DNA of 64,000 bases from Morinoia aosen (taxonomy: Eukaryota > Arthropoda > Malacostraca > Amphipoda > Talitridae). The translations under genes were made by a program, and so were the position numbers. Below the pieces are notes generated by a model. It was not told the DNA's origin. It saw only the letters and a program-made list of their open reading frames with translations, and did no database searches. The stretch is from contig CM059560.1 of assembly GCA_030386875.1 (NCBI GenBank), positions 34,838,183 to 34,902,182 of the forward strand, given 5' to 3'. Positions 34,976 to 48,731 of the stretch are shown one piece after another; the stretch's first letter is position 1, and each line of letters opens with the position of its first letter.

Positions 34976-37469
34976 CACATCACTACGACCCAGCCCCACT
35001 CCCACCCACCAGTGCTCGCGTTTACTGTTCCCAGCAGACGGCTGCGCCACAGACGCAATATAGCGAGAGTGTGCAGGCGTTCTGAAGGCCGGTCCGCACC
35101 TCGCTGGGGTCAGCTAATGTTGGAGTTTTGGGCGCGGCGGTGCATCCAGCGGACATTTGATGTTTCCCAGTCGTATATGAGTGAGCAATGAGGTTAGCAA
35201 TGCATACTTGGGAATTTTCTTGCGTTGTGTTGAAGGGTGCAGTTTTGTTGGGTTTGCTGTGAGTTTTTAGGTTCAGCAAATGTGCTGTGCGCGTATTAAA
35301 GAAATTGGATTTTTTAAACATTGATGCATCGTGCCGGTAGTTTCATCGTAATTCTCCAACTTGTGCGTTATAAATAATAACGCATCACTTTACAATTTAT
35401 TTCAATATTTATACAAAAAACCAGTTGCTTTAACTCAACTGGTCACTATTAAATAGCTGAGCGTTCAAGACTTTTGTTTGTTTCCCAAAACTACGAAATA
35501 AATCTCAATTTCTGCCGGCAGAGTTCAAGCTCTGATGCGTAAATAATCCTTGCCCCATGTAGAATAAATGCGCCTGCAGTAAATCTGCCTGCTGTAAATC
35601 CGCCTGAGTATATGACTTTCCCACGGTGTTTTTGTTAAATTTTTGGGAAATAATTTTGTCTTATTTACTTTTAGCATAAAAAATCGTTATATTGAGCTGG
35701 CTGAATATGTTACTGCTAATTTTTTTCACATTATGATTAACGGCGGCGGAAGAGGAGGTTTTACTTTCTGCGAAGCTCATATCCATTGATTTCATAAGAC
35801 AATGCGATGGAAAATTTTAACGATGTCAAAAAGTGCTAAAATTTTAGCCTTTTCAGAACATCGGTATGGATTGCCTGCTGCTCAACAGCAAAAATATTCC
35901 TCATGAATGTTCAAAACACAAGAACTACTTTTTTCATGAGTTTGATTTGTATACGCGAGTAAAGCTTGTATTTGAGCATTCTTGAGTGAGAAATGTCAGG
36001 GTTTGAGGCCTCGAAACGAGGTTTCAAACTTTGATTTTAACGACTACGCATTCGCTTAATGCTCAAGATGAAATAAAAAAACGTGTTCCGAACTGAATAC
36101 AGCTGCTCGAAAAATTTGTTGCTGTGTTTTGCGAGTTCTACAAACCGCATGAAATTATACCACAGCGACCCGAGAAATATGTTGATAAAAATCGCATGAA
36201 ATTATACTTACTGCACAGTTCCAGTGTGAACATCTATCTCTGACTATCTAGGAATTTACCTTTCACCCTCTGGAGTTTTTGCTTACCGTTTTAATTTTGC
36301 AGCCACTGTCAATAGAGTGACACTGGCATCAGGTTGTCACTGACATCAGAATTAGGATCTACGGCAGCGAACTTAAAGTAAATCCATGAGGTTAAAATTT
36401 AACAAGAAATAATACGTATTTGACCAAAAATTGGAAGAGAATCTTGAAATCTACTTAAACGGTAATAGGTTAAATGCCAAGATTCCGTTCGATACTTTTG
36501 TATGGATTGTAGTTTGGAAGTTTCAATTCCGAACATTAAAATCACAAGTCCGTAAATATCTGGTAAGGAAGTATAGATATTTCAAACAAAAGTTCTCAAG
36601 CTTGGGACGCTCAGTACGTGAACACTGCTGCAAACACGTCATTTTCCATGGCGTATTCCGAGTGAGCTATGGTGACTTGGATCAGGCGTGGTACCAACAC
36701 AACGCATCTGCGCGTGTTGAAACAACGCGACAGTTACTTGAGTTGAGGGCAAGTTCTTATGACGATGTACTGCTTCACATTCCTGAATTTTTGAGGCTCA
36801 TTGTACATAATACAGCGCAGATTTGTGTTCTTAGTCAGCATAAATGAAGCAAAAAGTTATTAGGAAGAAAATTGATGCAGCATGTTACTTTTAAGTTTCA
36901 TGAAGTCTAAATTACGTATTTGTGAACTGTAGTAACCTGAACATCGCTGTAAATGACGCTGTGTGCTGTGGTTTCGTGTCGTCACGCTCATATCCGTCAA
37001 TCACTGTAGTTTTCTTTGTTAATGCTATTTTCATCATTGGAAATATCGATAATATCTTATTGAACTCAATGTTTTCTCGTAAAAAACATCAGTAAAGCTG
37101 CCTGAAATTATGGTGGAGTTTGAATACCCAAACGCTAAGATCTGAGAACCATCGAGTCCTGCTCCAGGAAAAATCAACATTAGTCTTCAATTTTCTATGT
37201 TTTCTCTGGCACCATAATACGCACATTCAGAAGCCTATTCGAAAGAGGAACACTAGTAAAAGGCTCGGAAACCTCAAACGTTTATTTTATCCGCTTGAAA
37301 ACTATGAAAATAGAAAATATTTTGGAAAAGAAATATTTGCTGAATGTCAGCGCTCTCCTCTCCGTGGGCGTGTATGGGCGTCCACACCAATAAAACTTCG
37401 TGATTTCCCAGCACAATAATTGAAAGCAAAGCTCACGAATTATCCGATGCTGGAGTTATGGCTTCTGGT
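34976..37469. other. Non-coding stretch
   Basis: Nothing supported. A 138-codon + open frame (36431-36847) lacks any recognised family, and its length is compatible with chance over this much sequence. Confidence 0.35.
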
Positions 37470-38460
37470 ACACAGTTGTGTGGAGTCCTGCATTTGTGAT
37501 GAACTGTGCAGCGCTCTGCATTTGTGATGAACTGTGCAGAGCTCTGCATTTGTGATGAACTGTACAGTGCTCTGCATTTGTGATGAACTGTGCAGTGCTC
37601 TGCATTTGTGATGAACTGTGCAGTGCTCTGCATTTGTGATGAACTGTGCAGAGCTCTGCATTTGTGATGAACTGTGCAGCGCTGTGCATTTGTGATGATC
37701 TATGCAGTGCTCTGCATTTGTGATGAACTGTGCAGAGCTCTGCATTTGTGATGAACTGTACAGTGCTCTGAATTTGTGATGAACTGTGCAGAGCTCTGCA
37801 TTTGTGATGAACTGTGCAGTGCTCTGCATTTGTGATGAACTGTGCAGAGCTCTGCATTTGTGATGAACTGTGCAGCGCTCTGCATTTGTGATGATCTATG
37901 CAGTGCTCAGCATTTGTGATGAACTGTGCAGAGCTCTGCATTTGTGATGAACTGCACAGTGCTCTGCATTTGTGATGAACTGTGCAGAGCTTTGCATTTG
38001 TGATGAACTGTGCAGAGCTCTGCATTTGTGATGAACTGTGCAGTGCACTGCATTTGTGATGAACTGTGCAGAGCTCTGCATTTGTGATGAACTGTGCAGC
38101 GCTCTGCATTTGTGATGATCTATGCAGTGCTCTGCATTTGTGATGAACTGTGCAGAGCTCTGCATTTGTGATGAACTGTACAGTGCTCTGCATTTGTGAT
38201 GAACTGTGCAGTGCTCTGCATTTGTGATGAACTGTGTGGAGTTCTGTATTTGTGATGCACTGTGCAGAGCTCTGCATTTGTGATGAACTGTGCAGAGCTC
38301 TGCATTTGTGATGAACTGTGTGGAGTTCTGTATTTGTGATGAACTGTGCAACGCTCTGTATTTGTGATGAGCTGTGCAGTTCTCCGTATTTGTGATGAGC
38401 TGTGAAGTGCTTTGCATTTGTGATGAGCTGTGCAGTGCTCCGTACTTGTGATGAGCTGTG
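37470..38460. repeat. 28-bp minisatellite (about 35 units)
   Basis: Unit TCTGCATTTGTGATGAACTG plus TGCAGAGC, 28 bp. The diagnostic variant GATGATCTATG recurs at about 37694, 37890 and 38114, 196 and 224 bp apart (7 and 8 units), showing block duplication. Because 28 is not a multiple of three, the long - strand frames (up to 273 codons) cycle through a 28-residue repeat per three units; they are repeat artefacts. Confidence 0.95.
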
Positions 38461-38617
38461 CTGTACTATGGAGTGCAGCGTGGTGCAGTGCTATGAAGTG
38501 CGTTTCTGCGCTGCGGCACAGCTGTGCGACAGATATTCTTCGTGAACCAATTGTTTGTATTTCGTTTTATACAGGGGCTATATTCCTCTTGAGTCTGCTT
38601 TGGCATTACTGTATGTC

Positions 38618-39775
38618 GTGGCCTCACCACGCAACATGACCGTGCCAGATGTTGTGGCCTCACCACGCAGCATGACCGTGCCAGATGTTGTGGCCTCACC
38701 ACGCAACATGACCGTGCCAGATGTTGTGGCCTCACCACGCAGCATGACCGTGCCAGATGTTGTGGCCTCACCACGCAACATGACCGTGCCAAATGTCGTG
38801 GCATCACCACGCAACATGACCGTGCCAAATGTCGTGGCATCACCACACTATACGACCGTGCCAGATGTTGTGGCCTCACCACGCAACATGACCGTGCCAG
38901 ATGTTGTGGCCTCACCACGCAACATGACCGTGCCAAATGTCGTGGCATCACCACGCAACATGACCGTGCCAAATGTCGTGGCATCACCACACTATACGAC
39001 CGTGCCAGATGTTGTGGCTTCACCACGCAACATGACCGTGCCAGATGTTGTGGCCTCACCACGCAACATGATCGTGCCAAATGTCGTGGCATCACCACGC
39101 AACATGACCGTGCCAACTGTCGTGGCATCACCACACTATACGACCGTGCCAGATGTTGTGGCCTCACCACGCAACATGGCCGTGCCAGATTTTGTGGCCT
39201 CACCACGCAACATGACCGTGCCAAATGTCGTGGCATCACCACACTATACGACCGTGCCAGATGTTGTGGCCTCACCACGCAACATGACCGTGCCAAATGT
39301 CGTGGCATCACCACACTATACGACCGTGCCAGATGTTGTGGCCTAACCACACAACATGACCGTGCCAGATGTTGTGGCCTCACCACACAACATGACCGTG
39401 CCAGATGTTGTAGCCTCACCACACAACATGACCGTGCCAGATGTTGTGGCCTTACCACACAACATGACCGTGCCAGGTGTTGTGGCATCACCACACAACA
39501 TGACCGTGCCAGATGTTGTAGCCTCACCACACAACATGACCGTGCCAGATGTTGTAGCCTCACCACACAACATGACCGTGCCAGATGTTGTAGCCTCACC
39601 ACACAACATGACCGTGCCAGATGTTGTGGCCTCACCACACAACATGACCGTGCCAGATGTTGTGGCCTTACCACACAACATGACCGTGCCAGGTGTTGTG
39701 GCATCACCACACAACATGACGGTGCCAGATGTTGTGGCTTCACCACACAGCATGACCCTGCCAGATGTTGTAGTG
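38618..39775. repeat. 36-bp minisatellite (about 32 units)
   Basis: Unit GTGGCCTCACCACGCAACAT plus GACCGTGCCAGATGTT, exactly 36 bp. The left half (to about 39350) uses CACGCAACATG, with interspersed CACACTATACGACC units forming higher-order blocks. The right half uses CACACAACATG, with a six-unit (216 bp) duplication marked by GTGCCAGGTGTTG at about 39470 and 39686. Being a multiple of three without stops, the array gives long frames on both strands (263 codons +, 449 codons -). Confidence 0.96.
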
Positions 39776-39919
39776 CATCTGTAAATGGAAGTCTGAAATA
39801 TATATTAGAGCTCATTGCGTTTCGTGTTAATTGAACGGAAACGTAAGGCTTAATTTATAGAGTAGAAATGGGCTCCTGAGGATATTTTTTACGGGTGAAC
39901 GTCTGTGATGCGACATGTT

Positions 39920-40230
39920 GGTATGGTATATACCAAGCCTTTTCCTCTTTTCAGTAGAGGGTGACTGAGCATCATTGACATGATACTTTACAGGGAAAGT
40001 ACATGATATGGGTTCCCCAGGCCCCTAGTCACGCCCGAGCTTTTAGGCCTTATTTTCCTCTCGTTTAGTGCTCAGGTAATATTCTTTGAGGGCAGTGACC
40101 ACACTGCAGGCAACGACCCTGATTTGTCGCATCAGCGTTTTTCTCGCCAACTGCCGCGTACAGGGCTCGAACCCGCGCAGGAAGCATGGCACGCAAGCGC
40201 TCTGTACACTCGGCCACTGCAAGGCCAAAT
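39920..40230 (-). mobile_element. tRNA-derived SINE with target-site duplication
   Basis: On the - strand the head has an A box TGGCCGAGTGT (40216-40206) and a B box GGGTTCGAGCCCTG (40174-40161), both close to tRNA consensus. The body extends to about 39920. GACATGTT occurs immediately outside both ends (39912-39919 and 40231-40238), consistent with an L1-type target-site duplication. A second GACATGTTAGGCGTTAT copy at about 40262 shows local duplication next to the insertion, which leaves the exact right boundary slightly uncertain. Confidence 0.72.
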
Positions 40231-40278
40231 GACATGTTAGGCGTTATGATGCGACAAATGCGACATGTTAGGCGTTAT

Positions 40279-41232
40279 TTTTATTTGAAATATGCAACAA
40301 AACGCATGATAAACAAAATATTCTGATCACAAATTTAAATATCTATACTCTAAACATAATATTCATTTTAATATTGAAAATAGTGCATCACTTTGGCGAT
40401 GTTAATCTATCATTCTCAAAGTAACTCTATATTAACGCAGTATTCATGTCAGAGGACCGAACGTATATTTTGCACCTTGTCTCATACCTTAAGAGTCAGA
40501 AACGTAACTTAATTCAAAATAAAATTATTGAATAGAGATAAAATGAGCTTCACTTACCAATTCATGAACTGTTTTTATTTTGTGCAAATACTTTGTATGC
40601 TTCAACGTAGTCAGAGAAGGTCCGTTTAGGAGAATAATAACGAATTTGAACTTATTTCGTTGAATTTATTGATGCACAGTAGCATTTACAGCAAGAATGT
40701 CCGTAAAATTATCTCGGTTATAACTTAAAGTTGGTACTCGTGGATACAGGAAGTTTCTTAAATTTTAAACTCAGCGTCTTTTCCCCACGGACATTTTCAC
40801 AGCCTGAACACGATCACGACGAAAAAAGGCCAGAAAATGAGGAAGGAAGAGGGAAGAACACTTTCTGCAAATATGATCACGACCCTCTTCCGTCGACCTC
40901 TGAAGTGAAGGCTCGAAGATTTCTGGCCAAGTCGATTTGAGTGGAAGTTTAGAGGGTATTCCAAGAGGTCAGGGTGGTGTTACGACGCAGCCCGCCATTA
41001 CAGGCGTAGTTTGAGGTTGCAGTTCCGACTGAACTGCTTTCAAATGATGGAAGCGCCCCGTCCCGATGAGATCAAAAGCTCGTTACCTGCACTAAGTCCT
41101 GGAGGCCGCAGTCCTCCAGTGAGACTCTCTGAACAAAGTTTGGGCCGCGCGATGGCCTCGTCTGTTGCACTTCGCTGGCCCCACGGCACCCGACGCGCGA
41201 TAACGAGCTCTTCCGCAGTCAAAACTCCCTTC
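40279..41232. other. Non-coding stretch
   Basis: No recognised gene or repeat; open frames have no family resemblance. Confidence 0.35.
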
Positions 41233-41600
41233 TCACTCCACAGCTGCGCCTGCTGCTGTGGCGTGCGGTGCTGTGGCATGTGGTGTAGGGGCTTGATGCA
41301 GCCATAGCTGCTCCTGTTGCTGTGGTGTGCAGTGCTGTGGCATGTGGTACAGGGGCTTGATGCAGCCACAGCTGCTCCTGCTGCTGTGACGTACGGTGCT
41401 GTGGCATGTGGTGCACGGGCTTGATGCAGCCACAGCTGCTCCTGCTGCTGTGATGTGCAGTGCTGTGGCGTGTGGTGCAGGGGCTTGATGCAGCCATAGC
41501 TGCTCCTACTGCTGTGGCGTACGGTGCTGTCGGCTGAGCCACCGCAGCTGCTCTTGCTGCTGTGGCATGAAGTGTGGTGGGTTGAATCAGCCACAGCTGC
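41233..41600. repeat. 64-bp minisatellite (about 5 units)
   Basis: GCTGTGGCATGTGGTNCAGG, then GGCTTGATGCAGCCACAGCT, then a GCTCCTGCTGCTG tail. Unit starts are at 41270, 41334, 41398, 41462 and 41526, exactly 64 bp apart, with decayed copies at both edges. GC-rich; the - strand open frames across it are repeat products. Confidence 0.92.
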
Positions 41601-44600
41601 TGCAACAGTGGCATGAAGTGCATTGAAATTAAGCGAACACAATCGCTACTTCAGTAAAGAGGAATGAGTCCGGCACAGTTGATGCACGGAGTGGCATGAA
41701 GTACAGTGTCACAGGCACTTCGGCGAGTGGTATGAAGGTCAATTTCGTCAGTTCATTTAATAGCATAAAAAAATGCAAAGCCACAAGTTCTCTGATTTCG
41801 TCCAGCTACTTGCGCAACATTTCCGGTAGCCTGAGCTGGCGAGCTCGAGGAAGCCTTTGGTGTTGTTTCAGTACCGCGGCTGGAAGGCCTCGCTGCGCCG
41901 CCTGATCCCGGCACGTCTGGCCGGCCTGCTAATCAAGCAATTCACTTGCCTGCCCCTCCAATGCAATGCTAAGTGTCGTTTTAAAAGCTACAGCCGCCAC
42001 GACTTTTTTTGGCTCCTTTTATGACCACCAACTTTTATGGCGCTGCCTTAATTCGCAGTATTAGAGGCGGCCAGCGGTGGCCGAATACAAGCGGCTGCGG
42101 TCGCAAACAAAGCGGTGTGGGTGCCCGCATGGATAAGACGAGGCCGGTGTCAGATGCCCTGCAGACCGCATTAGCTGCTTCATTTTTCAAGACAGATGAT
42201 ACGTTTTAACGCTCTCTTGACACCAAACAGGTAAAAATCGAATGCAGTGCCTTCTTTCGGGGGCTACACACTCGGAATAATGCAGATTAGAATGAAGGTG
42301 GTCTCGCACAGCGTGAAAAATGACAACGTGTTCAAAGTTTGCATCTAAAATTGTGCACACGTTTGTGTTTCGCTGCTTAGAAAAATATCAGTCATTATGT
42401 TTTATTTAGAGAGGCAAAAGCCGTGAATTTTATATTATGTTTAATGAGTATCGTGATATACTAAGTTTTCCTGTTTAAACTCGTTAACGTACGAAAACAG
42501 GTTTTTAAATTTTGAATGGTTGCTTATGTGTCCTGTGAATTAAACTTTTGTTCAATTCACCTCATCGATTGGGTAAATCACACTATAGTTTGGTGTCCTG
42601 CCAGTTCGACATGAAAGACTGACAGACTTTTTGGCAATTTATACAGCTCATCTAATAGTCTTGTGGTATTAACTTTGAAATTTCTCACTGGGTATATACG
42701 ATAGCCAAACAAATTTCATTTTAAACTTCATTTCATCTTAATGTTTACTTATTTTAATTTTTCGTCAATACTGAGCCTATTTTCTTCCGTGGAAACTCGA
42801 GTCCCGGTTATAATGTCGGCGAAAACTCAAATGAATGGTCAGTATTTTAAATACAATATTTGATGAATTGATATACAAAGTAATACCTCAAAAAGAATAA
42901 CGAGATTATTAATTTTAGGTCGTACATCAAAGAAACGGAAACGAATGTTCCTAAATCTCTTATGCTCTCTAGTCGGGCACAATGTTTAGTGAACAACAAT
43001 TAAATAGCCAAAGTTTGACAATTCAATAACCATTTTTAATATTCTTATTTTTCAATAGTTACGATTTTTCTAGTCTAGAAATCAGTTCGCATTGGTAGGT
43101 TGTAAGGACTTGTGGTCACATTATGTAGTTATGAAATCCATTAAGGTTTTCAATCTGTTTGTTTTGAATATCAACGAAATTCCTGCAATCGTAGGGTATT
43201 AGTTTAGTCTTACGGGCAACTTTTAATGACATCGGCCTCGACTGGTAGTCAAAAATAGTGGCCTGTAGTTATTGAAAGTGCCTTGCAATGTTGGCATCAG
43301 TTGTAGTGTTAGTATCATTGCTTGTTAACACAACGATGCGACTACCATTGTGATATAGAAAAATGTCCTTGCGCGCTCACGTCGTCATTGGTTATAACTT
43401 TACAACGGTAGTCGCGTACGTTGGATAGTAAAGCGTCACGGCGGCAGACTCCAAGTATTACATTTTGTTTAAAAAAGAGCTTCCGACTGCCCTGCGTTCG
43501 TCAGAGAAGTACACGCCTGAGTTCCAGTATCAAAGCCCAGTAAGTGTGATCAAATGTGAATTGATGCCGTCACTGTATTGAATACAAAAATTTGAATGAA
43601 CTAATTTATCTTTTGTTTCTTTGATTTAAATATTTGTTTCATAAATTTCTGGAAAATAAGGTCAAACTGGCAAAAATGAATGCTGAATATAACCTATTCA
43701 TTTTTAAAGACCATAATCTAATTACATTGTCTTAGGAACGAAAATAAAAATTAAGGTATTCCCAAGTTTGATCAAGGTACAAAATTTTTATACATCTAAA
43801 TCCTTTTCATTCAAGGGTGATTTCTTAAATTTTCTTCGTTGATGAAAAGCACAGTCTTATGAAAGAACACAGCAAGAAAGAAGAGGCAAACATTTTTGTG
43901 CACTAATTTCAATTTAAGTACAGTCTTTGTCATCCTTTTGGTTTGCTTTTCTAATGCAGACTAATCTTCAGGAAAATATTTTTGACTCGCTTCATGTAGT
44001 GCTTTATCTTCTTCATCTGAAGCAGCCAGATGATTCTAAAATATAACTATTGCTTAAAAATAAAGACAGCACCTCTCCAATCGCTAGTCATCATTAGAGG
44101 ACACGAGGGCAGCAGTTAAAAGTTACCGCTGCTACTGCTGCATCTGCAGGTACAGCTCACAATCTCACCACAGCAACATGAAATGAGGAAAAAGCATTTT
44201 CAGAAAAATTTCTACCAGCGAGCACAAGTGACCTGCTTACTTTAGTTTAATATCGTATGTTAGAAAAATCAGAATAAGAATGAGTTTCGGTTGAAATCAT
44301 GAGTTAAGCGATCAGCTACAATGTCTGGCTATGAAGAATGACTGATTTTTCATTTCCAATAGGAAACATTAGAGCATATTCATTTATTGAAATTATATAG
44401 AAAATAATTTAAATATATTTTTCATCACGCGTATGCTAACATTCATATTATTAATGCTAGAATGTGTTTGAATTAACTAAATGTGATCGAATAAATTTAT
44501 TCAATGAGCCTGCTTTTGGTGGACAGAATTTATTGAACCCTCTTATCGGGCCATTTCAATTTGTGCGTGCATGAGTTCGCTGAGCATCCCAAATGAAAGA

Positions 44601-47600
44601 CATCCGCTAAGTTTTTCTAAAAATGGGATCTAGCGACTAAGCCTGCGGAGTGCTGGATGTAATAGCTTATTCCCAATAACAGCTTTTGTTTGTTCTTCAT
44701 TTATAATCTAATAGTGACAAATATTTCTTTCCAATGGTACTTTACGCTCTTATTTCTCCCAAAAATGAACTTTTTTCTGGGGCTTGCGTTTCGAAGGGGA
44801 AACAGACTCCAAAATTCTGCAATGTTTGCGCCTATCCGTTTTTCAAGACTTGGAGATTTTACTGCAAAACTTAGAGTGGCAAGTGCAGACTGCGGCTCAG
44901 CCTTCAGCGAGGTGCTCAAGCGGTCACGCCACAATTTGCTGTTCAACTTTGCCAATAGTCCAAGTTGCAGTCGAGCCACATTGCCCAAATAAGGCTGTTT
45001 TTAGGTGACTCCTTCCACACTTACACCCACTTGCGACCCAAAAATTGAACTCAAAGTAAGAAGGTTTTTTTGTAGCACTGCCTCACACAAATGGCATTCA
45101 AATTTAAGATTTAAAAAAGAACGATGGCGCGAAAGTTTGGCTTGCTGCTACGTGACCCTCAGACGCGCCGTTGCGACAATCCGGAGACTTGCAATAAATG
45201 TTTATTGCCAGCGAGCTTCACGCAGCAAAATACAGACGCTTAAGTTCCAGAGTTGCTGTAATGATATACAGCCCGTGTGGGACTGAACACCGAATGTATA
45301 GCCGGTACCCCTTCTTTCACTGAAAGAAACTGTCCGAGAGCACACGTACAATGTTATTTTCTGTCTTGGAAGGATATTTTTATCGTCAATTGTCCTCAAA
45401 ACATGCAAAATATTTCCCAATCAGTACCGTTAAGTTGTATTATCAAATAATTACACTGTATATTATTGACGACATGAATATTTATTTAAATAATAAGACA
45501 ATGAGACATTGAATGAAAAATTAATTACTAAGCAAGATAGTAAAATCGCCTCTTTTTTTTACCGTAAACGATAAAGTATAGAAATATTCGAAAACTGATT
45601 TGTTTATTAGGCCTTAGCATGTAGGATTAGTTTTTAATCTTTAAAAACGTTAGGTTGCTTCTGATGTACAAGAGTAGGCATGTCTGACTGTTTTCTTACT
45701 TTCAATCAAATAAAATAAATCTATTCTGTTACTTCTGACCAAAGGTTTTGCTCATCAATTTCAGGCGAAAATTTTTTTAAATTAAGCTTGTATGACGCGA
45801 ACAGATTTGTTTATACATAGCAAAAACTATTATTCATTCAAGATAAAATGATTTGTTTGGTCTACATGCAAACCAATAGTAAAGTTCACTCGCTTCTAGT
45901 TGCACTAAAACGAATAGTTTCATGCCCCCGACGTTGCCTGTCAAAGACAGTAGCATCCCTTATTAAAGCCCTGCTAATGAAAGATCAAGAACCTTAGGTA
46001 AATTTAACTCAGATCATCCCCGTCTAACTTTTCCACAGGAGCGCCTCTGATATTAGCCGCCCGGAGCAGAGACTTTATTTGGGTGGCTAACATTTTGAAT
46101 TCAATGGCGAATAAGATGAAATATGATTAAATTAATAAGTGTATAGATTAAATACACACGATCAGTGACCGCAACTTCTACAGCCTCCCTGCATGAGCCG
46201 AGGAGGTATACATTTAATGCCTGTATTTTTCGAGGCGAGAAGTATTAAAATAAAACATGCTTTCCTCCAATGCAAGTGGCAACAAAAGCTCAATGGAGGT
46301 TCTTTCATCCACTCATAATAAAGCAGCTGAATTAACAAACGAGTAAAGGAACAATCAAAGAAACCACGCACCAAAAAGGACTCAAAAGTGCGCGGCTCAA
46401 GCCTTGAAAACCAAGTGTCAAAAGTTCTACAGAAACGCATTCCTTAAGGCTGGTGTTAAGGAAAATCAGTAAAAATACTCATCCATATGGACGAGTAGGT
46501 GGAAATATTCATGGTGAGTTATTACGGTGATGAGTGAGGGGAGCAAATGACCTGGAGATGCCAGCACACCGCAGCGCTGCGTCAGGCCGCGGCGGGGCTC
46601 CGTGATGGATCACCCACGCCTCCCCGGCTCTCTATCTCCATTCAGGGGAGAGCAAATGCGGGGCTCATTTCTTCCCCATATCTCCTTCTCTGGGTTCGTA
46701 AAAACTCATCTTGCGGCTCCTTTTAAAATAAAGTCTTTTGCTCAATATCCGCAGTCCTGGATACAGAGTCACCGCCGCACGAAGTGGCGTTGTCTGGTCT
46801 TCTGTCTCAAGCCTCGTGTGTTGCTCTGTTCATTCTGGTTCCCCGCTACAGCTGATGTGCGACCATGCGAGTATTGAGGTGCTCTAATTTCCTGATCATC
46901 TACTCATTAATTTATTGTGAGGACAAATTTTTGTGTTTTCATGATATACGTGCCTTTCAAATACCAGTCTTTTATGCGCATTTGTTCTTTCAAATTTTCG
47001 TAAATGCTTCCTTTTACAAACACACCATGTTCTAGCGCTTATGCTGAAAACATTATTTATTACTGTTTTAGAAAAGTTTAGCTGCGCACTTGACCTTAAA
47101 TTTTATATACGACAATTATTCACATTACTCCAATTGAAACTGTTCTCATGGGCGGTACGTGCTTTGTTCATTCTTGGCTAGCATGACCGGTGTTATGGGC
47201 CCCCTTCGTCGAATCCACAGATTTCCCCCAAAGAATATCACGCTCAAAACCGCCGTAAAAACTGCACTCTTAAATTTGAAACTGCTTCTCAATAAATAGT
47301 TATTTTCTACGTGAGGCTTTAAACAAAAACTTAAAATCACAAGACACGATAATGATCATCTTGTATTCTGCGTGAACAGTACGCATTGAATGGCCAAGTG
47401 ATGTTAACCTCAAAAATACGAAACTAATACCTCTCCTTCTTTAATTCACAGTTTTCTGTACCGTACACAAATGTATCAATGATTAATCTGAAGGGAAAAT
47501 GTAAATGCACAAATATAAATGGTCAAGTGATATTGATTCATTTTTATTTTTATTTTACTGCCGGTGAAAACTTAGACATTTCGCACGCGATTTTCTAATG

Positions 47601-48226
47601 ACCACATGTCGGTTATTTTCATTTATTTTACTGTATATCCCTGATGCAAACCTCACTCAACGAACAGCTTTGTGTGGTAAGGAAATACAGGAAATCATTC
47701 GCTCAAAATTAAGGACAATTACAAACTTGAGCAGGACCGTCAAGTAGAAGTTAGACAAAAAGAAGAAAAGACACGCGATTGTTGGCCAGGAAGTTTCGAA
47801 AGGGAGCATTTGAGGTCAATAATTAACATCTATTGATGATTGAAGAGATGTTGATTGAAGTTATTTTTAATACAGGGAGCAATCGAAATGAGAGATTATG
47901 AAAATAAAGCGCTTCTTATCACTTTGAATGTACGGCTTTTTGCAATTTTTATTTCACTAAGTTTTCTCGTGATTTTAAATAAATTCTCACTTCTCCGAAT
48001 CGTTGTCGCATTTCTGGGTACTTGAAAATCTCGACCGCCGCGAAACACTTTCGTGATAGTATCAGTAAACGCATAAGTGTTAAATAACCATTTAATTATC
48101 ATAGAACTCCCCGTCGAGCTAGTGCTAAATGACATGCAGATCTCATATTCTGTCATCTTTTGTTCATTGATAACTAAAGAAATGTGAGTCACAAGACGAA
48201 CCATTATTTTTTTCGACACACCGATG
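41601..48226. other. Long non-coding stretch
   Basis: About 6.6 kb with no supported gene, RNA gene or tandem array. It contains GC-richer patches at 41820-42180, 44770-45250 and 46560-46860 whose open frames match no family I recognise. Confidence 0.35.
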
Positions 48227-48345
48227 AGGTAAGCCCCCATCTCTGCAGCTCTCCACACTACCTGCATTCATGACAAAACCACCGCTCGTTTGATGGCCTG
48301 CAAACACTTTTCACTGGAACAAAGCCCAGGCACCCACTGCCGATC
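48227..48345 (+). repeat. Dispersed diverged repeat, copy 1
   Basis: Shares ordered blocks with 49684-49800 (GAGGTAA..CCCATCT, CACACTAC.TGCA, ACAAAACCA, GCCTGC.AACACTT, CACT.GGA), indicating a shared ancestral sequence about 1.4 kb apart. Family unknown. Confidence 0.6.
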
Positions 48346-48731
48346 TCGAATCACTAATGCCACAGCGCGACACTGCTCATCGTCCTGGCAGCAGGTGACC
48401 CGCAACCTGAGAGACGCAATCGCCTCCCCGCACGCGCCGCCCCCACTTCTTGCCCGGCCACAGCCTGACCGCAAGTATTGTTTTGGGTCCAAAGTAATCC
48501 CAACTTTGGAAGAACCACAAAACGTGACGCCGCCGCTCCCCTTTTTTCCTCCATACAAATTTGAGAACGAATGCTACGTAAACACCCGAGTTCAGCGGTC
48601 AGAAAAACGTGTAGCATCTTGCTTGTCATTCCGGCGTATTTGATTTCAGTAACGTCGGCCTCCTGTGAGCTCCAACCTTGCTGTAGCAGAAAGCTACAGA
48701 GCTGCAGATTCACTTACCTTCATTCTAACGT
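48346..48731. other. Non-coding GC-richer stretch
   Basis: Open frames on both strands, none recognisable. No repeat seen. Confidence 0.3.

Noticed and set aside
36431-36847. 138-codon open frame as a gene
   Set aside because: No family resemblance; one such frame is about what chance gives in this length of AT-rich DNA.
37456-38417. Long - strand frames across the 28-bp array as genes
   Set aside because: Repeat artefact with a 28-residue cycle; several overlapping frames are equally open.
38466-39815. 449-codon - strand open frame as a protein gene
   Set aside because: It is wholly explained by a stop-free 36-bp repeat; the opposite strand is open too, and no signal peptide, domain or splice context supports it.
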